From Nymphaea colorata (lineage: Eukaryota > Streptophyta > Magnoliopsida > Nymphaeales > Nymphaeaceae): a DNA stretch of 64,000 nucleotides. The notes under the pieces were generated by a model. That model had not been told where the DNA came from, searched no databases, and saw nothing but the letters and a program-made list of their open reading frames with translations. This document shows, one piece after another, positions 12,521 through 23,489 of this stretch; the first letter of the stretch is position 1; each line of letters opens with the position of its first letter. Location of the stretch: contig NC_045147.1 of NCBI RefSeq assembly GCF_008831285.2, positions 2,938,001 to 3,002,000 of the forward strand, in the 5' to 3' direction. Position numbers and translations under genes: made by a program.

Positions 12521-12976
12521 GCTATGTTACATAGGTATGGGTACGGGTACCGATGCGAGTACGGGTATGAAGCATTTTCAAAAAATTTGAGTGCGGGTGC
12601 ACGGCCGTACACACACAGACATATATGTCAAAAAATTTCAAAATGAATAACATATTCATAAATCATGATCCAAAACACAGTATAAAGAAGGGATGGATTT
12701 TCAAAACATTGTATGGAAGATTTTAAATGAAAAGTTGTGAGGAACTATGTGCAAGAAAGGTTTAGAGTGAAAAAGGAAACAGGAAAAGAGGGGGATTTTT
12801 AATTTTCAACTCAAAAACTGGACAACTTTGGACTCGATCAAAGTTGACCGAGCCCGAAAATGGATAAAAATGATCTTGAGTACGTTGACCGTACCTGATG
12901 CTACGTTGACCGCACCAGGGCCGTACACGTACCATGCGGGTACTCCTCCTTAAGAGGAGTACCCGTGTGACGTAGC
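12521..12976. mobile_element. Non-autonomous element with inverted ends
   Basis: The left end gctatgttacatagg and the inverse of the right end (gctacgtcacacggg) match with a few transitions, bounding a 456-bp AT-rich segment without coding capacity. Just inside the right end is a near-perfect palindrome (about 12934-12964: gggtactcct, then aggagtaccc). A convincing target duplication was not found, so the superfamily is left open. Confidence 0.45.
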
Positions 12977-13363
12977 TTCCGGGAAGAAGCTACCAGATGG
13001 AACCGACGTAAATTGGTACCATGGTTGCTCAAATCATTTCACTAGACTAAATAATTGAGAAGTTCCAAGACCGACTGCTTCAGAGTACTACCCACTAGTT
13101 GTTTCCTCATCTTCTAGAGCTGGCGACTTTTGCATCAAATCCAAATGCAGACCTCAACTGCAACTTTTCAAATATGGAACAAGAAAGCTAAGGAACATGT
13201 TGAATAACATTTATGTTAGGTGGTTTTGTGAATATTTAATAGTTATAGGAACAGCTCTTTATTAATAGTTGTTTTATTCTTGGACTTTCTATGTAATTTG
13301 CTAGTGTTACCCTAATTCTCATTTAATATGAGATTAGGGCATAATAATAAAAACAGAGTGCAG

Positions 13364-13365
<2 letters not shown>
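12977..13365. other. No gene seen; AT-rich spacer
   Basis: Contains no supported exon. The right part runs into a (TC)n tract and could be the end of a decayed LTR, but without defined borders. Confidence 0.4.

Positions 13366-13399
<34 letters not shown>
13366..13399. repeat. (TC)n microsatellite
   Basis: Uninterrupted TC dinucleotides, about 17 units. Confidence 0.95.
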
Positions 13400-13402
<3 letters not shown>

Positions 13403-13659
13403 CTCTTCTCCTTTGATCTCTCATGACAGCGCTCACGCAACAGAACGCATATCCCAATTACCCAATAGCTGGTTTGCCATTGTTGGGAATACTGTCTCAT
13501 GCCAACTTTCATGCCAACTTGGAGGAAGTTTTTGAGCAGGAGAAGCTGACTTTCAAATGTATCCTTACACTATCATGGCTATTGTCAAGCCATGTTTTTA
13601 CTATTAGCTATAGCCCTAGTTGGCTGCAGTCATGGAAAGACTTTAGTTTGTCAACATTT

Positions 13660-13725
13660 GATTTGGTTCATCACACCTTGAGGACAAGGTTTTTTTCGAA
13701 AGGGGGAGTAATGCAAGTATCCAGG
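13660..13725 (+). mobile_element. Possible internal end and polypurine tract of an LTR element
   Basis: The stretch gaggacaaggttttt...aaagggggagtaatg resembles the junction where a Ty3/gypsy coding region ends and the polypurine tract precedes a TG-starting 3' LTR. The LTR end could not be located. This is a short remnant call only. Confidence 0.3.
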
Positions 13726-13971
13726 TTTCAGTTCTAGAATCAGGTCTGGATTGGGTTTACTGGGCTGACCCAGAAAAATGACTTTAAATAACAGAATTGA
13801 GAGGGCGCAAGGGGGATATAGGAAAATAGTATGTATTTGTGTGAGCATTCACATGTATGCAAATGCATGTAGTGACAAAATAGACTGCAAGGTAGCACTT
13901 TTTCATGATGTCACATGCAAACAGTGAAGGGATCAGAATGTTTTCTTTTGAGAATAGCATGAGCGTGTTAA

Positions 13972-13975
<4 letters not shown>

Positions 13976-14030
<55 letters not shown>
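13976..14030. repeat. (AT)n microsatellite
   Basis: About 27 AT units. A chance reading frame across it encodes only alternating Tyr-Ile. Confidence 0.95.
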
Positions 14031-14032
<2 letters not shown>

Positions 14033-14039
14033 TGGGCAC

Positions 14040-14340
14040 AGGATTTTTGTTCAGTTTTTAGGTTTCTTTTGTAATTTTTGTATTTTTTATTTATTTTCTC
14101 TTCCTTTTTGTTTTGTAATCTTCGCTTTGTTTCAGTTTTTTATGTCCTTTTTGCAGCTGAATTCTCCAGCTGAAAGAGCTGCTTGGCTCTCCAGTGCCTA
14201 TAATTCTAGTCGTTGGATATCCTAATAGCTCATTAATGATGTCTATGTAAGGGTCTCTTTGGCCCTTGTCATTCTATGCTTCTTTTGAAGCTTTTCTAGG
14301 CATTTTTATATATTTTTTTGCCTTAGTATACTTTGTTTCA
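14040..14340 (+). mobile_element. Diverged Ty1/copia LTR fragment
   Basis: Shares blocks in the same order with the LTR at 63434-63814: a T-rich region, agctg(a/c)gagagctg, ggcccttgtcattctatgcttctttgaagctt-like sequence, and tttttgccttagt. Neither end is intact. It is a fragment of an older relative of that element. Confidence 0.5.
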
Positions 14341-14721
14341 TTGACAGTTTCTTCTTATGACTATTTGTTTAACTGAAAGTTTTCCTTGTGACTTGATATA
14401 TCTTATTTCTATATCATAGTTATTCACAAAATGTTTAGTTTGGGATTAGTTGAATTTTCTGCATATAGCTATTTCAGATTTTACAGTTCAATGGAGAATT
14501 GAGATTGAAAAATGGCAATGGAGATGTGGTCCGCTGTCCAAGAATATCTACACGTCTGTCTTCCAAGTGTATTTGTTTGAAGATTGTAATTTATGAAGGG
14601 CAGATTTTTTGGTTTATACTGAAAAAATTTGTGAATCTCTTAATGTTCTTCTAGTTATGGTCCTTTTTTTCTATAATTTTATCAGTTATTTATGCTAAAT
14701 TTGCATTTTATCTTGGTGCAA

Positions 14722-14865
14722 GGCTGTGCGAATTCTTCAAAGTGGTGATTCAGAGGATTTACCTGAAATAGTGGAGGGGCAAACAAGTTCCTATGATAAT
14801 ATTACAGAAATAGAAGGAACACAAGATGGTTATGATGATAACAAAATTGCAGATGTATACTTGCA
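14722..14865 (+). pseudogene. Exon-like fragment of an unidentified gene
   Basis: After a plausible acceptor (ggtgcaag), 46 codons are open and acidic, beginning AVRILQSGDSEDLPEIVEG. The sequence has the composition of a real exon but I do not recognise the family. It runs directly, without a donor site, into the dioxygenase fragment that follows, so it is probably a captured or rearranged piece rather than a working exon. Confidence 0.4.
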
Positions 14866-14868
14866 AAG

Positions 14869-15062
14869 GGCCCTATCGCCCGCTCCGACCTCTCCACCGG
14901 CAACCCATTCTTTGCCTCCACCGCCCTTCGTTCCGGCGACCTCGTTTTCGCCTTCACCGCGCCTTACTCCCCCACCATCTCTGCCGACGCCGCCTCCCCC
15001 TGCCCCCTCCCTTCCTTCTCCGCCGCCGCCGCTAACCGCTTCCCACGGCTCCACCTATTAAT
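14869..15062 (+). pseudogene. 4-hydroxyphenylpyruvate dioxygenase (HPPD) fragment
   Basis: In the frame starting at 14869 the sequence reads GPIARSDLSTGN, then LRSGDLVFAFTAPYSP, then an alanine-rich stretch ending FSAAAANRF. This matches the N-terminal part of plant HPPD, the enzyme converting 4-hydroxyphenylpyruvate to homogentisate for tocopherol and plastoquinone synthesis. Only about 60 codons are present, without the iron-binding C-terminal domain. It is much more GC-rich than its surroundings, as is usual for HPPD first exons. It joins an unrelated fragment on its left, so it is a captured or transposed piece, not a gene. Confidence 0.75.
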
Positions 15063-15700
15063 AATAGGGAGCAGGTTGGGTGTGAATCTGGGTCGCACCA
15101 GCAAGGCTGCCGCACCCTGGTGACATAGCTGATGACATCCCTTAAGGTTATTTCAGGGCAATCTCAAGGCTGCATCTTCATAACCTAGAACAATCACAAG
15201 CAACACATTGAAAAAAGAAGACACAAAGGATCCATAGAATCATGAAAAATAAAACTCTAGATCTGATGTTAGATGGAGGAATAATTTCAGATCTGTAGAC
15301 AGACTTACATTTGCAGATATACAGGAATATTAAACCTGGCATCTGGCTTAATATTTCCATGCCTGGCACTGGAAATAAAATCTGCAAAATTGAAATGAAG
15401 GCAAAAAACCTGTAGATCCAATGACAGCTGCGGGTCAGAAATATCAGAGGGAAACAGTGGAAAAGGGTAATATCATGACGTTCAGGAAAAGGAAAAATAA
15501 AAAAATCAGGCACGTTAGGGTTGAGGACCAACAATATTCCTACTGCGGATTTTCTGAAGAATGGAAACAGAGAAGGAAACATGTTTGAAAGGAGAAAAGA
15601 ACCTTTGAGTAAGGAAGAAGATTAAAGAAGGAACCCTTGACTGCATTTTTGGTTGCATATCTCCTTGGACATACCTTTACAAAAATCTACAGCTTGTTAA

Positions 15701-15962
15701 CCTGCCTCTGATACCATGAAAGATTTTGTTATTGCTGTAGTTTCACAATACAGAGGAGAAGAAAATAAGAGAGAACACAAGAGGGATGCTGCAAGGTCAC
15801 TTCTGTCAGAAATAAGTCGTGCCATAATTCTCATTCAAATATGTTCAGCTAACAGAAAATATGTTGAAATGCAGTACATAAGGATGTGTGGATCTGGATG
15901 GCATGTGGCTATGAATTTAGACTGGATCCAGTTAGATCAAAGTCAATGGCATCTGCTTAACA
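15701..15962 (-). mobile_element. Ty1/copia LTR and primer-binding site, minus strand
   Basis: Read on the minus strand, TGGTATCAGAGGCAGG (15716-15701) is the plant copia primer-binding site, complementary to initiator tRNA-Met. Directly before it is a segment starting TGTTAAGCAGATGCC at 15962 and ending CTTTCA at 15717, an LTR of 246 bp with TG...CA ends. The internal region would extend leftward. No gag or pol was recognised there, so the element is truncated or a non-coding (TRIM/LARD-like) derivative. Confidence 0.7.
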
Positions 15963-17372
15963 CTGGCACTTCTGATTGACATTAAAGAACTGTATAAAAG
16001 AAATAATGCTGATAGGGTCTACTTTTTATCTCTAACATCTAAATGCTGCTTTCTATTTTGCATCTCATGTTTGATACAACAAAAAGAATCCATCATTTTT
16101 TTTTCTTCCTGAGAACAGTAGGAAGGCTGACCTTTCCCAACTCTGGTTTCTTCCTTGTATGAAGTTAAAAAATCAAGAGCATTTCTGACAAAGGAATAAA
16201 AGTATGATACCTATAGCCTGCTTATTTGAGATATTTGAGTCACTGAAGTCAATTCCAGTAACAAAGAATGCTTACACTGAACTTGGGATCTCACTTTTGG
16301 CTTCCTAGTCTCCATAAATTTTCACTCGCAGGTATACATATGTATACCTGTGCAGCATCTTCTTTTTCATAATTATCTTCATTCTTTAGCCTACATTTTC
16401 AATTTTTCGAGCTATGGTATGCAAATCATCACTGTTTTCTTTTTTCAGTTTTCCAGGGCTTCATTAGTAACCTGCTTTATGGCTATTTGTGTTAAAAATA
16501 TGTGCACAGCATCAATTAGTTTTTTTAGTTCTCCAAGGGGCGTTGTTAGTAACCTCGTTCATGGCTGCTACAAATATGGGCTCACACACACACACACACA
16601 CATGCTAAGTGTCACGTGTTTCTTGGTTCATGTATAATTGTGTGTGTGCATCATACATGTGTGTGTGTAAGTGTATTTTGTATGTAGTTTTGGTCAGTGT
16701 ATCTTCATGTTTTATAATTTGTTATTATTCGTTTCTGTACTTCCATTGGTTTTGTCAAAATTGGATTTTCATCAGAGCTTTGACCAGCTCCAACGGCTCC
16801 GTTTAGAGTTTAGACACATTGAAAGTAGTTCAACAGCTAGTTCAGGGCTGCTTTGTTGTATGTTTTGAGGGATGAATTCCTCATACATTTCATGTTTTTT
16901 GTAAGCATACTTGGGGAACATCATCAATTTATATGTTTTGAGTGGGTGCTTGTTTAGTTTGCCTTGATTCTTTGTATTAGAATCCTTCATTTTGGGCTGT
17001 TTTGGGCCTCTACATTTGCAAGCATTTTATCAAGTTGGTCCTTGGAAATTCTGATTTCAAGGTTGTATGACAGATCGCTAGATGAATTTATAATGTCTTC
17101 CATGGAATATAAACATGAAAGGTAGATGTTTGTACAGTGCACAGCTTGCTTGTTTTGTTCTCGTGTTCATTCACTTGCTGGACTGGATAAACCTGCACAA
17201 GCCACAAATGTCAAAAGATTAATGTGACACAAAGGAAGCATGACAATGACAATGAGACTACTATTGTCAATGGAGCTACATCACAAAATCTAAGTAAACC
17301 AATCACAAATAGCAGTAACAAATATAAAGCACATATACATGGGCATTTGATTTGGATTTTAGAACTATGGTT
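15963..17372. other. No gene seen; AT-rich intergenic DNA
   Basis: Contains a (CA)n run at 16582-16602 and no exon with supporting splice sites or recognisable protein. Confidence 0.45.
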
Positions 17373-17775
17373 GGATCCGAGGTCTAATCTGATCAGCTTA
17401 AGGTGTTGAGTTTGGGTTTTGGATATAGGGTCAAGATCAGAGGACTAATCTGATCCAGTTTAGATGTTGACCTTATGTTTCTTCAGAACTAAAATAGGAT
17501 GCTGAACCAAAAATATCAAATTTGGATCAAAGGACTAATTTGTTCCGATATAGGTCTCGGATTTCTATTTAGGACCTATGATTTGATTCAGAGATCTAAT
17601 CTAATCCCCTTTTCAAGTTGAATTTGAATTATGAACCCATGAAATGGATCGAAGATCTAATCTGATTTCATTAATATGTTGCTTTTGAACAATGAACCTG
17701 ACATAAATAGGATGTTGAACTTGACTTTAAAAAACTAGAATTTGGATCAGAGATCTAACCTGATCTGGTTTAAGT
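17373..17775. repeat. Degenerate satellite-like repeat built on ggatc(a/c)gagatctaatctgatc
   Basis: Six diverged copies of a core start at 17373, 17434, 17524, 17585, 17646 and 17743. Spacings are 61, 90, 61, 61 and 97 bases, so a unit near 61 bp with two expanded units. There is no coding content. Confidence 0.7.
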
Positions 17776-18249
17776 GTAAATATTTTTTGTATTTTCTACT
17801 TCTACTTTTTGAATTTATTTTCTTTTCTTTTTCTTTTTTTTTTTTACCAAAATCAAGTAGCTGTTGGATAACCTCCAACAGCTACCACTTAAGGTCTCTT
17901 ATATACATGTAAGAGATTGATCCCCTCTTGAAAACTTTCTTTTATACTTTCAATTATTCATTTTCCAGCATCGGTTCTAATATTTATCTCCCTAATGAGC
18001 ATTTACCTCTTGCAACCATTTACCAAGTTTTATGTTGTGACTTGGAGTATATTTCTCTCCTTCAATAGAAATTTACATAACAATTTAACTTATTTCTCTA
18101 TAGAATTTATACCTAAAGTTTAGCTTGTGTCAATAGTTTAAAACAAGAAAACAAAAAGTAAATTAACTAAACATTACACATACACGTCAAATACACAAGA
18201 TTAAACAAATACTTTCAATAACAAGGAAAGCAGCTGTACCATGGAGAAT

Positions 18250-18250
<1 letters not shown>

Positions 18251-18320
<70 letters not shown>
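18251..18320. repeat. (AT)n microsatellite
   Basis: About 35 uninterrupted AT units. Confidence 0.95.
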
Positions 18321-18325
<5 letters not shown>

Positions 18326-18629
18326 CTAAGATTATCACTGCATGAAACAAATCTTTATGCAGACAATACATCTCTAACTGTTATATGTTGATGGAGCTGC
18401 AAGTATCAGAATAACTAAAGCAAAGGCTTCAAAATGGGTAAAAATTTTTAATCATGAGAAGCTTTTATGTGAAATAACAAATTTTATAATTAAACATTTG
18501 TGTCGTGCCAGCAAATACAACTAGCTCTTGAAATAAGCATGAAAAATCTAGGCAGCATAAATTGCACTCTAAAGTCAATGTTGACATCCTTATATTAATT
18601 TTTGGGGACAAAATAAGAAGAAAAGATAC

Positions 18630-18757
18630 CTGTTAAAGGATGTCATGTCGATATTCTGTTTAAATTTCAGAGGCATAAGAAGTATAAAGTAGTCTGCCAT
18701 TTCACAGTCGGATGGTCCACGTGCAGCATCTATGTCAATCTCAACAAGGTCCTTGAA
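18630..18757 (-). CDS. Orphan internal exon of unidentified gene
   Basis: On the minus strand a 128-base segment lies between a good acceptor (aattgacag) and donor (gtatc). It is open in one frame: FKDLVEIDIDAARGPSDCE, then a hydrophobic MADYFILLMPLKF stretch, ending in DMTSFNR. The codon pattern and sites look like a real exon, but I do not recognise the family. No partner exons were identified in the flanking 1.5 kb, so it may belong to a long-intron gene or be a relic. Confidence 0.35.
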
Positions 18758-20730
18758 CTGTCAATTTGAATAAAATCCTGGTAAGAAGATACATCTCAAA
18801 CAGAACGAGCCATTATCTTGTAAGTGTGTGTATCTTACAACTAAGGAAGCAGCAATCTCTTTAGAAATGAAATAAGTGACATAAAGCAGTAAACTTAAAA
18901 CAAGCAGGCATTCACATGCCATCACAATCATGCTACAAATCTAGAGAACATAATTCCAATCTGAATTTCAGAAACTTCTGATATGGTGTCGTATAACTGC
19001 TGCAATAATGGTTGTATGAAATCACTTGGGTTGGGAAGTGTTAATGTTATATCTTCATATACTATTGAGAAGCTCCATGTAAGATTTCGTATTCTTCACA
19101 TTAACTTACCGCAGTAGATGGAGCTTATGTAACTGAGAAGAACAGGAGCTAGAAACGTAGTATGATGATGTGGTCGTGACCAAATTAAGATATATAATTA
19201 ATTATATAGAAGTATTTGTAGAGGAACCAATGAAGGATTTTATTTTTAACGGACCACCAAGACGGCTACAATGATAACCCTTGTTCTACTTTGCAGGTTG
19301 CTTGTGTAGTGCTCAAATACATAAGGAAGAAAGGAAAGAATAATGACATCATATAGGATGGAGGTAAAAATTTAGCAGTTAACAACAACAAAAAAGGTGT
19401 ATAACTAGCACCAGCTGTGTAAAGTACATGAAGATATATGCAATATGCACCATTATGTGTTTCTGTGCGTATATGTACCATAAAATCAATATGGCATTCT
19501 GAAAACACCCCATCCATGTTCTGCATATCACAGTGATATGATATTTTGACAAATATTGTGATGATATTCCAAATTTTTGGCTTCTTAAAAAATCACAAAA
19601 AAACTCTTGCCAGATTAAAAATTATCATGAAAGATATTATATATTGTGAATTATAATACACACATGATATATATGTGAATTTATTTTTACAATAGCATTT
19701 TACAAGTTAAAACATAAATTATCCTTTTGCGGTTTTGGCAGCAAAAGCCCCAACAGACGTATTATCCCATATTTTTCAAACAGTTCCATCTTGTTATTTT
19801 TAGTACTTTCCAATATCTTTTACATGATTCTCCCAAAAAAAGATATTTCTGGAAAATGAATTCCAATAATAACTTCTCCAAGGATCTGTTGATGGTGATA
19901 ATGGCATGCCTGCATATCTGAAAGTTTGTGTGAATGCACAAACTTCTTAACTTAACAAGAACTTGAATACGATAAGTAGGAAAAGAAAGAGTGAAGCTGA
20001 AATTGGAACGTGAATAACTATGCTGACCCTTGAAACAAAATAAAGCAAACGAACTTGAAATAAACAATCAAACCACCAAAAATAGATAAAGCTAATTACA
20101 CAACATCGACCAAATTCTACGTCACATGAATAAGTGTGGGCGTGGAAGTGTGTGCCATGCAACATTACACGAATCTGTGAATGTGCTCCTAGAACTAAGG
20201 TAATTGTACTACGGATAAGAAGCTTCAATCCTAAAAGTGCAGATTGCACAGCAACAGTGACGGATACACTACACCACCTCTTTGTTCTTATGTGCACGAC
20301 TAGCATATTCAACTCCCTGAGAACAAGATGGACAAGAAACTGAAATAATAATTAACGCAGTGTAACTTTAATATCTCACGGCCAACAAAACTATTATGTT
20401 TCCAAGGCACCAAGAAAACAGTCTTAGATTACAAATACTATATTCAAGATAATTGAAATCAGCAAGAAAGCCGAAGAATATACAACGGTAAAGCAGCATG
20501 ACTTGGGCCATGATCTATAACATAATAAGACAAGGGCGTGTCATCGACGTCTCAGCAATTCACAGCAATATGAAACATCAAAATATGGGACCCGCCACTT
20601 TAGGGTCAAATGTGTGACTGACTAATGGTTGTGATGACCCAAAAAGAAAAAAAAGGAGCAAGGAATGGAAACCTAATTCGGAAAAAAAAAAAATGAACCA
20701 ACAGAAGGAAAGAAAACGACCAACATATAG
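18758..20730. other. No gene seen; AT-rich intergenic DNA
   Basis: Several short frames occur on both strands but none has splice sites, composition or motifs that support coding. Confidence 0.4.
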
Positions 20731-20734
20731 AGAG

Positions 20735-20847
20735 GCCGACGTCCGTATCCGCGACCTGATTCTTCCTCAGCTTACCCTCCGAATGAGCAGCAATCCAGAT
20801 CGTCCTCAGAGGACCCTTCTTCGCCAAGATGAACGGGTGTAAAACAT
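20735..20847 (-). pseudogene. First exon of a cohesin kleisin (RAD21/SCC1, SYN-type), frameshifted
   Basis: The minus strand carries FILAKKGPLRTIWIAAH followed by KLRKNQVADTDVG. This is the hallmark N-terminus of the plant RAD21/SYN kleisin, the cohesin subunit that binds SMC3 and holds sister chromatids together. The expected start ATG-TTT-TAC is at 20847-20839, but one base is missing between it and FILAKK, so the start is out of frame. The second exon was not found to the left. It is either a pseudogene remnant or an exon with a damaged start. Identity is clear; function is doubtful. Confidence 0.6.
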
Positions 20848-20939
20848 TTTTCGACAACCCTGTAAACTTTAACCCTCACTCCAGCATAATCACGGCGTCA
20901 ATTTTCAGACGAGCTCGCCAGGAAAACACAAACCTATCT

Positions 20940-21068
20940 CCACCGATCCAGCGAGATCTCCTACCCTCCAAGGAAAATCCCTCCACCGATCCAGCGAGAT
21001 CTCCTACCCTCCAAGGAAAATCCCTCCACCGATCCAGCGAGATCTCCTACCCTCCAAGGAAAATCCCT
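20940..21068. repeat. 43-bp tandem repeat, three copies
   Basis: Three identical units beginning ccaccgatccagcgagatct at 20940, 20983 and 21026. The period is not a multiple of three, so it is not selected as protein. It lies upstream of the kleisin first exon on the opposite strand. Confidence 0.95.
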
Positions 21069-21123
21069 GGAGAACTTAGCTTCATTTCTAAGGCACACAC
21101 GCAGCAATCCATACCGCCTTCAG

Positions 21124-21220
21124 AAACCCTCGCTCCTTCTCCCTCTCGACCACTTTCCCTTTCATTCCAAGAAAACCCTCGCTCCTTCTCCCTCTCGCCC
21201 ACTTTCCGTTTCATGCCAAG
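21124..21220. repeat. 49-bp tandem duplication
   Basis: Two copies starting aaaccctcgctccttctccc at 21124 and 21173, with a few substitutions. Confidence 0.9.
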
Positions 21221-21221
21221 T

Positions 21222-21298
21222 GCCGCAATTGACGGGTGTGGAAAGCTAAGCAAAAGCAAATATTCATAATACTACTTTCCACACCCGTCAATTGCTGC
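21222..21298. repeat. 24-bp-arm inverted repeat (hairpin)
   Basis: Arm 21222-21245 (starting gccgcaattgacggg) pairs with arm 21275-21298, with one mismatch and a 29-base loop. Confidence 0.9.
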
Positions 21299-22800
21299 AT
21301 TGAACCAAAATTTTGCAGGAAGAATGAATTGGACTTCGGCCAGCCAACAGTTTAATGCAGCGACACACAGCTCATGCCACATTGCTCGTGTAAACACCAA
21401 ATTGATACTCAGCAATCTGGCTCCATTTAGATGCACCATGGGCCTGAGTACTGTAGAAATTAGAGCAGCGATACTAGAAAGATTTGTGTTTGTGATAGGT
21501 AACAAACAGAATATTAAAAAGAACTCCATCCCCACAATCCCACACACTCCAGGGAATACCAACGTCAACCCAAATCAAAACTGCTTCTTTCGCCTCCATT
21601 TTCCACTTCAGCAGCAATATGTGCTCCTTACAGTATTTCCAGGCGTGGAGGGCAGGACTTGGTGCTAATTCATGCCTTTTGTATTTGAAGTTGTACGGGC
21701 TCGAGACAAACCAAATTATAGCATCGAAACAGTCTTTATAGCATAGAAACAGTCTCTTCAACATCTCAAAAGAATCTTATTTTTAAATGTTCTCCCATGC
21801 CATCATTTTAATCCTGCAGTAAACCCACCAAGGAGGGGTTTCTTCACAAATTAGCAAGTTACTGGATGTTTTTAATGTTACCCATGAAAAATAAAAGAAT
21901 TTCATCAGTGCAAATTATAGAAGAGACATGGGGGCAACCTCTTCAATTGGATGGCTTTATAGTTACTGGCTGATATGCTTTCCTGTCATTTTTTCCTTCT
22001 ATTAGATTTGTTGTTCGCTCTTGGCCCTGCTTGTTTGCAGCGGAAGTGGGCAGCGTGAACGATTGTCTTATCTAGTTTTTGTACACAAGCATGCTCAAGT
22101 TAGTTTGGACTTTATGAATTTTATATACATATATATATATATTATGTAGTTTAATTGAGTTTACGAACTCTAAATTAAGGATAAGGTAGATTTGTAAACG
22201 AGAAAAGTAAGATTTCTAACGAAGATCCATAAACTACATGTTCATCTAATATTGCTGAGAGGCCCAAAATCAGCAGTTCTCTTAAAGGACCAGCACTCTA
22301 GCCAATGCCCTCTCAACGTTGATATTAAAAGCGTAATCACCATCATAAACCGGATATGAATCCACCTTGGTTTTTACTCATATTATTCATACTAAACGAG
22401 TTTTTACACATAATGATGTAACTCATCACAGAACACCTTTCACAACATTGATATCCTATCTTTGGACAACAACATCAAGTTGTAAGTGGTATTCCATATT
22501 CAATGACAAAGATTGACAATTAACCATGTCAAACAACAAATTGTTCACATGAAAACCTCATATATAATCATATATTTATTACCAACAAACATGTTTGAAC
22601 TTCTGCCACACAGTACCCTTGCTTTGGGCTAGTCACTGTCTACATGAAGGACAAACAACCAAATATTTTAGTATTCTCAAATGAACTAACTTCAACGAAG
22701 ATGCAACTTTGGTAGTATGTTGTTTTAGTCTATCTAGCTTTAAAATATTAGACGCATCCACAATTTGAATTTGAATCCCATTTTAACCATGCACAAACTA
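21299..22800. other. No gene seen; intergenic DNA
   Basis: Overlapping frames of 96-122 codons occur on both strands at 21300-21764, but they are mutually antisense, lack recognisable motifs and probably reflect old transposon sequence. Confidence 0.35.
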
Positions 22801-22814
22801 TTCGATATCCAAAA

Positions 22815-23120
22815 CAAATGGATCTATATAAGGTCATAACCTTTGTTCCAAAGCCAAATGGATCCTTATCATGACTTCAGATCCAGATCCAAACAGAGCT
22901 AGATCATGATTTCATATCCAAACCTCAAGAGATTCGGATCATGGTACTAGATCCAAATCATGAGTTCGGATCCAATCCCAATGGATCCATATGATAGATC
23001 TGGTTCTAGACCAAATAGATCCAGATCATAACCTTGGATTCAAAAACAAATGGATCCAAGTTGTGAACTTGCATAAAAAATGTATGGATCTAAATCAAAG
23101 GTCGAACCTAATTAAATGGA
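22815..23120. repeat. Degenerate ggatcc-rich tandem repeat
   Basis: Repeated variants of aaatggatccatatcatgacctt at roughly 45-50 base spacing, strongly diverged. Non-coding. Confidence 0.6.
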
Positions 23121-23489
23121 TCAGTACATAAATCTGGACCCAAAAATAAATATGGATATAAGCATTTCAAATATCAAGATTCAGATATGAATTTAACATG
23201 GACCCAAAACAAGAACAAAATCTAGATTCAATTTATTTGGATCTAAATCATATTGTGGTAGAAAATAAATCCAACAATAAGAATCAAAATCTAGATATGA
23301 TATGAACATGAAATCAAAATACATCTAGATTCAAGCAAACATAAAAATGAGAATAATCAATATCAATAATCTATAAATGAACAGATTTAGTGGCATTAAT
23401 CGCATAAAACGGAACTTCAAGGTCCCATTATAAAACCCCGTAATGAAATTCGTTTTAAACAATTGAATTTCTTTTTTTAATAAAAATTA

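Noticed and set aside
20940-21220. CRISPR-like array
   Set aside because: The repeats are directly adjacent without spacers, in a plant nuclear context.
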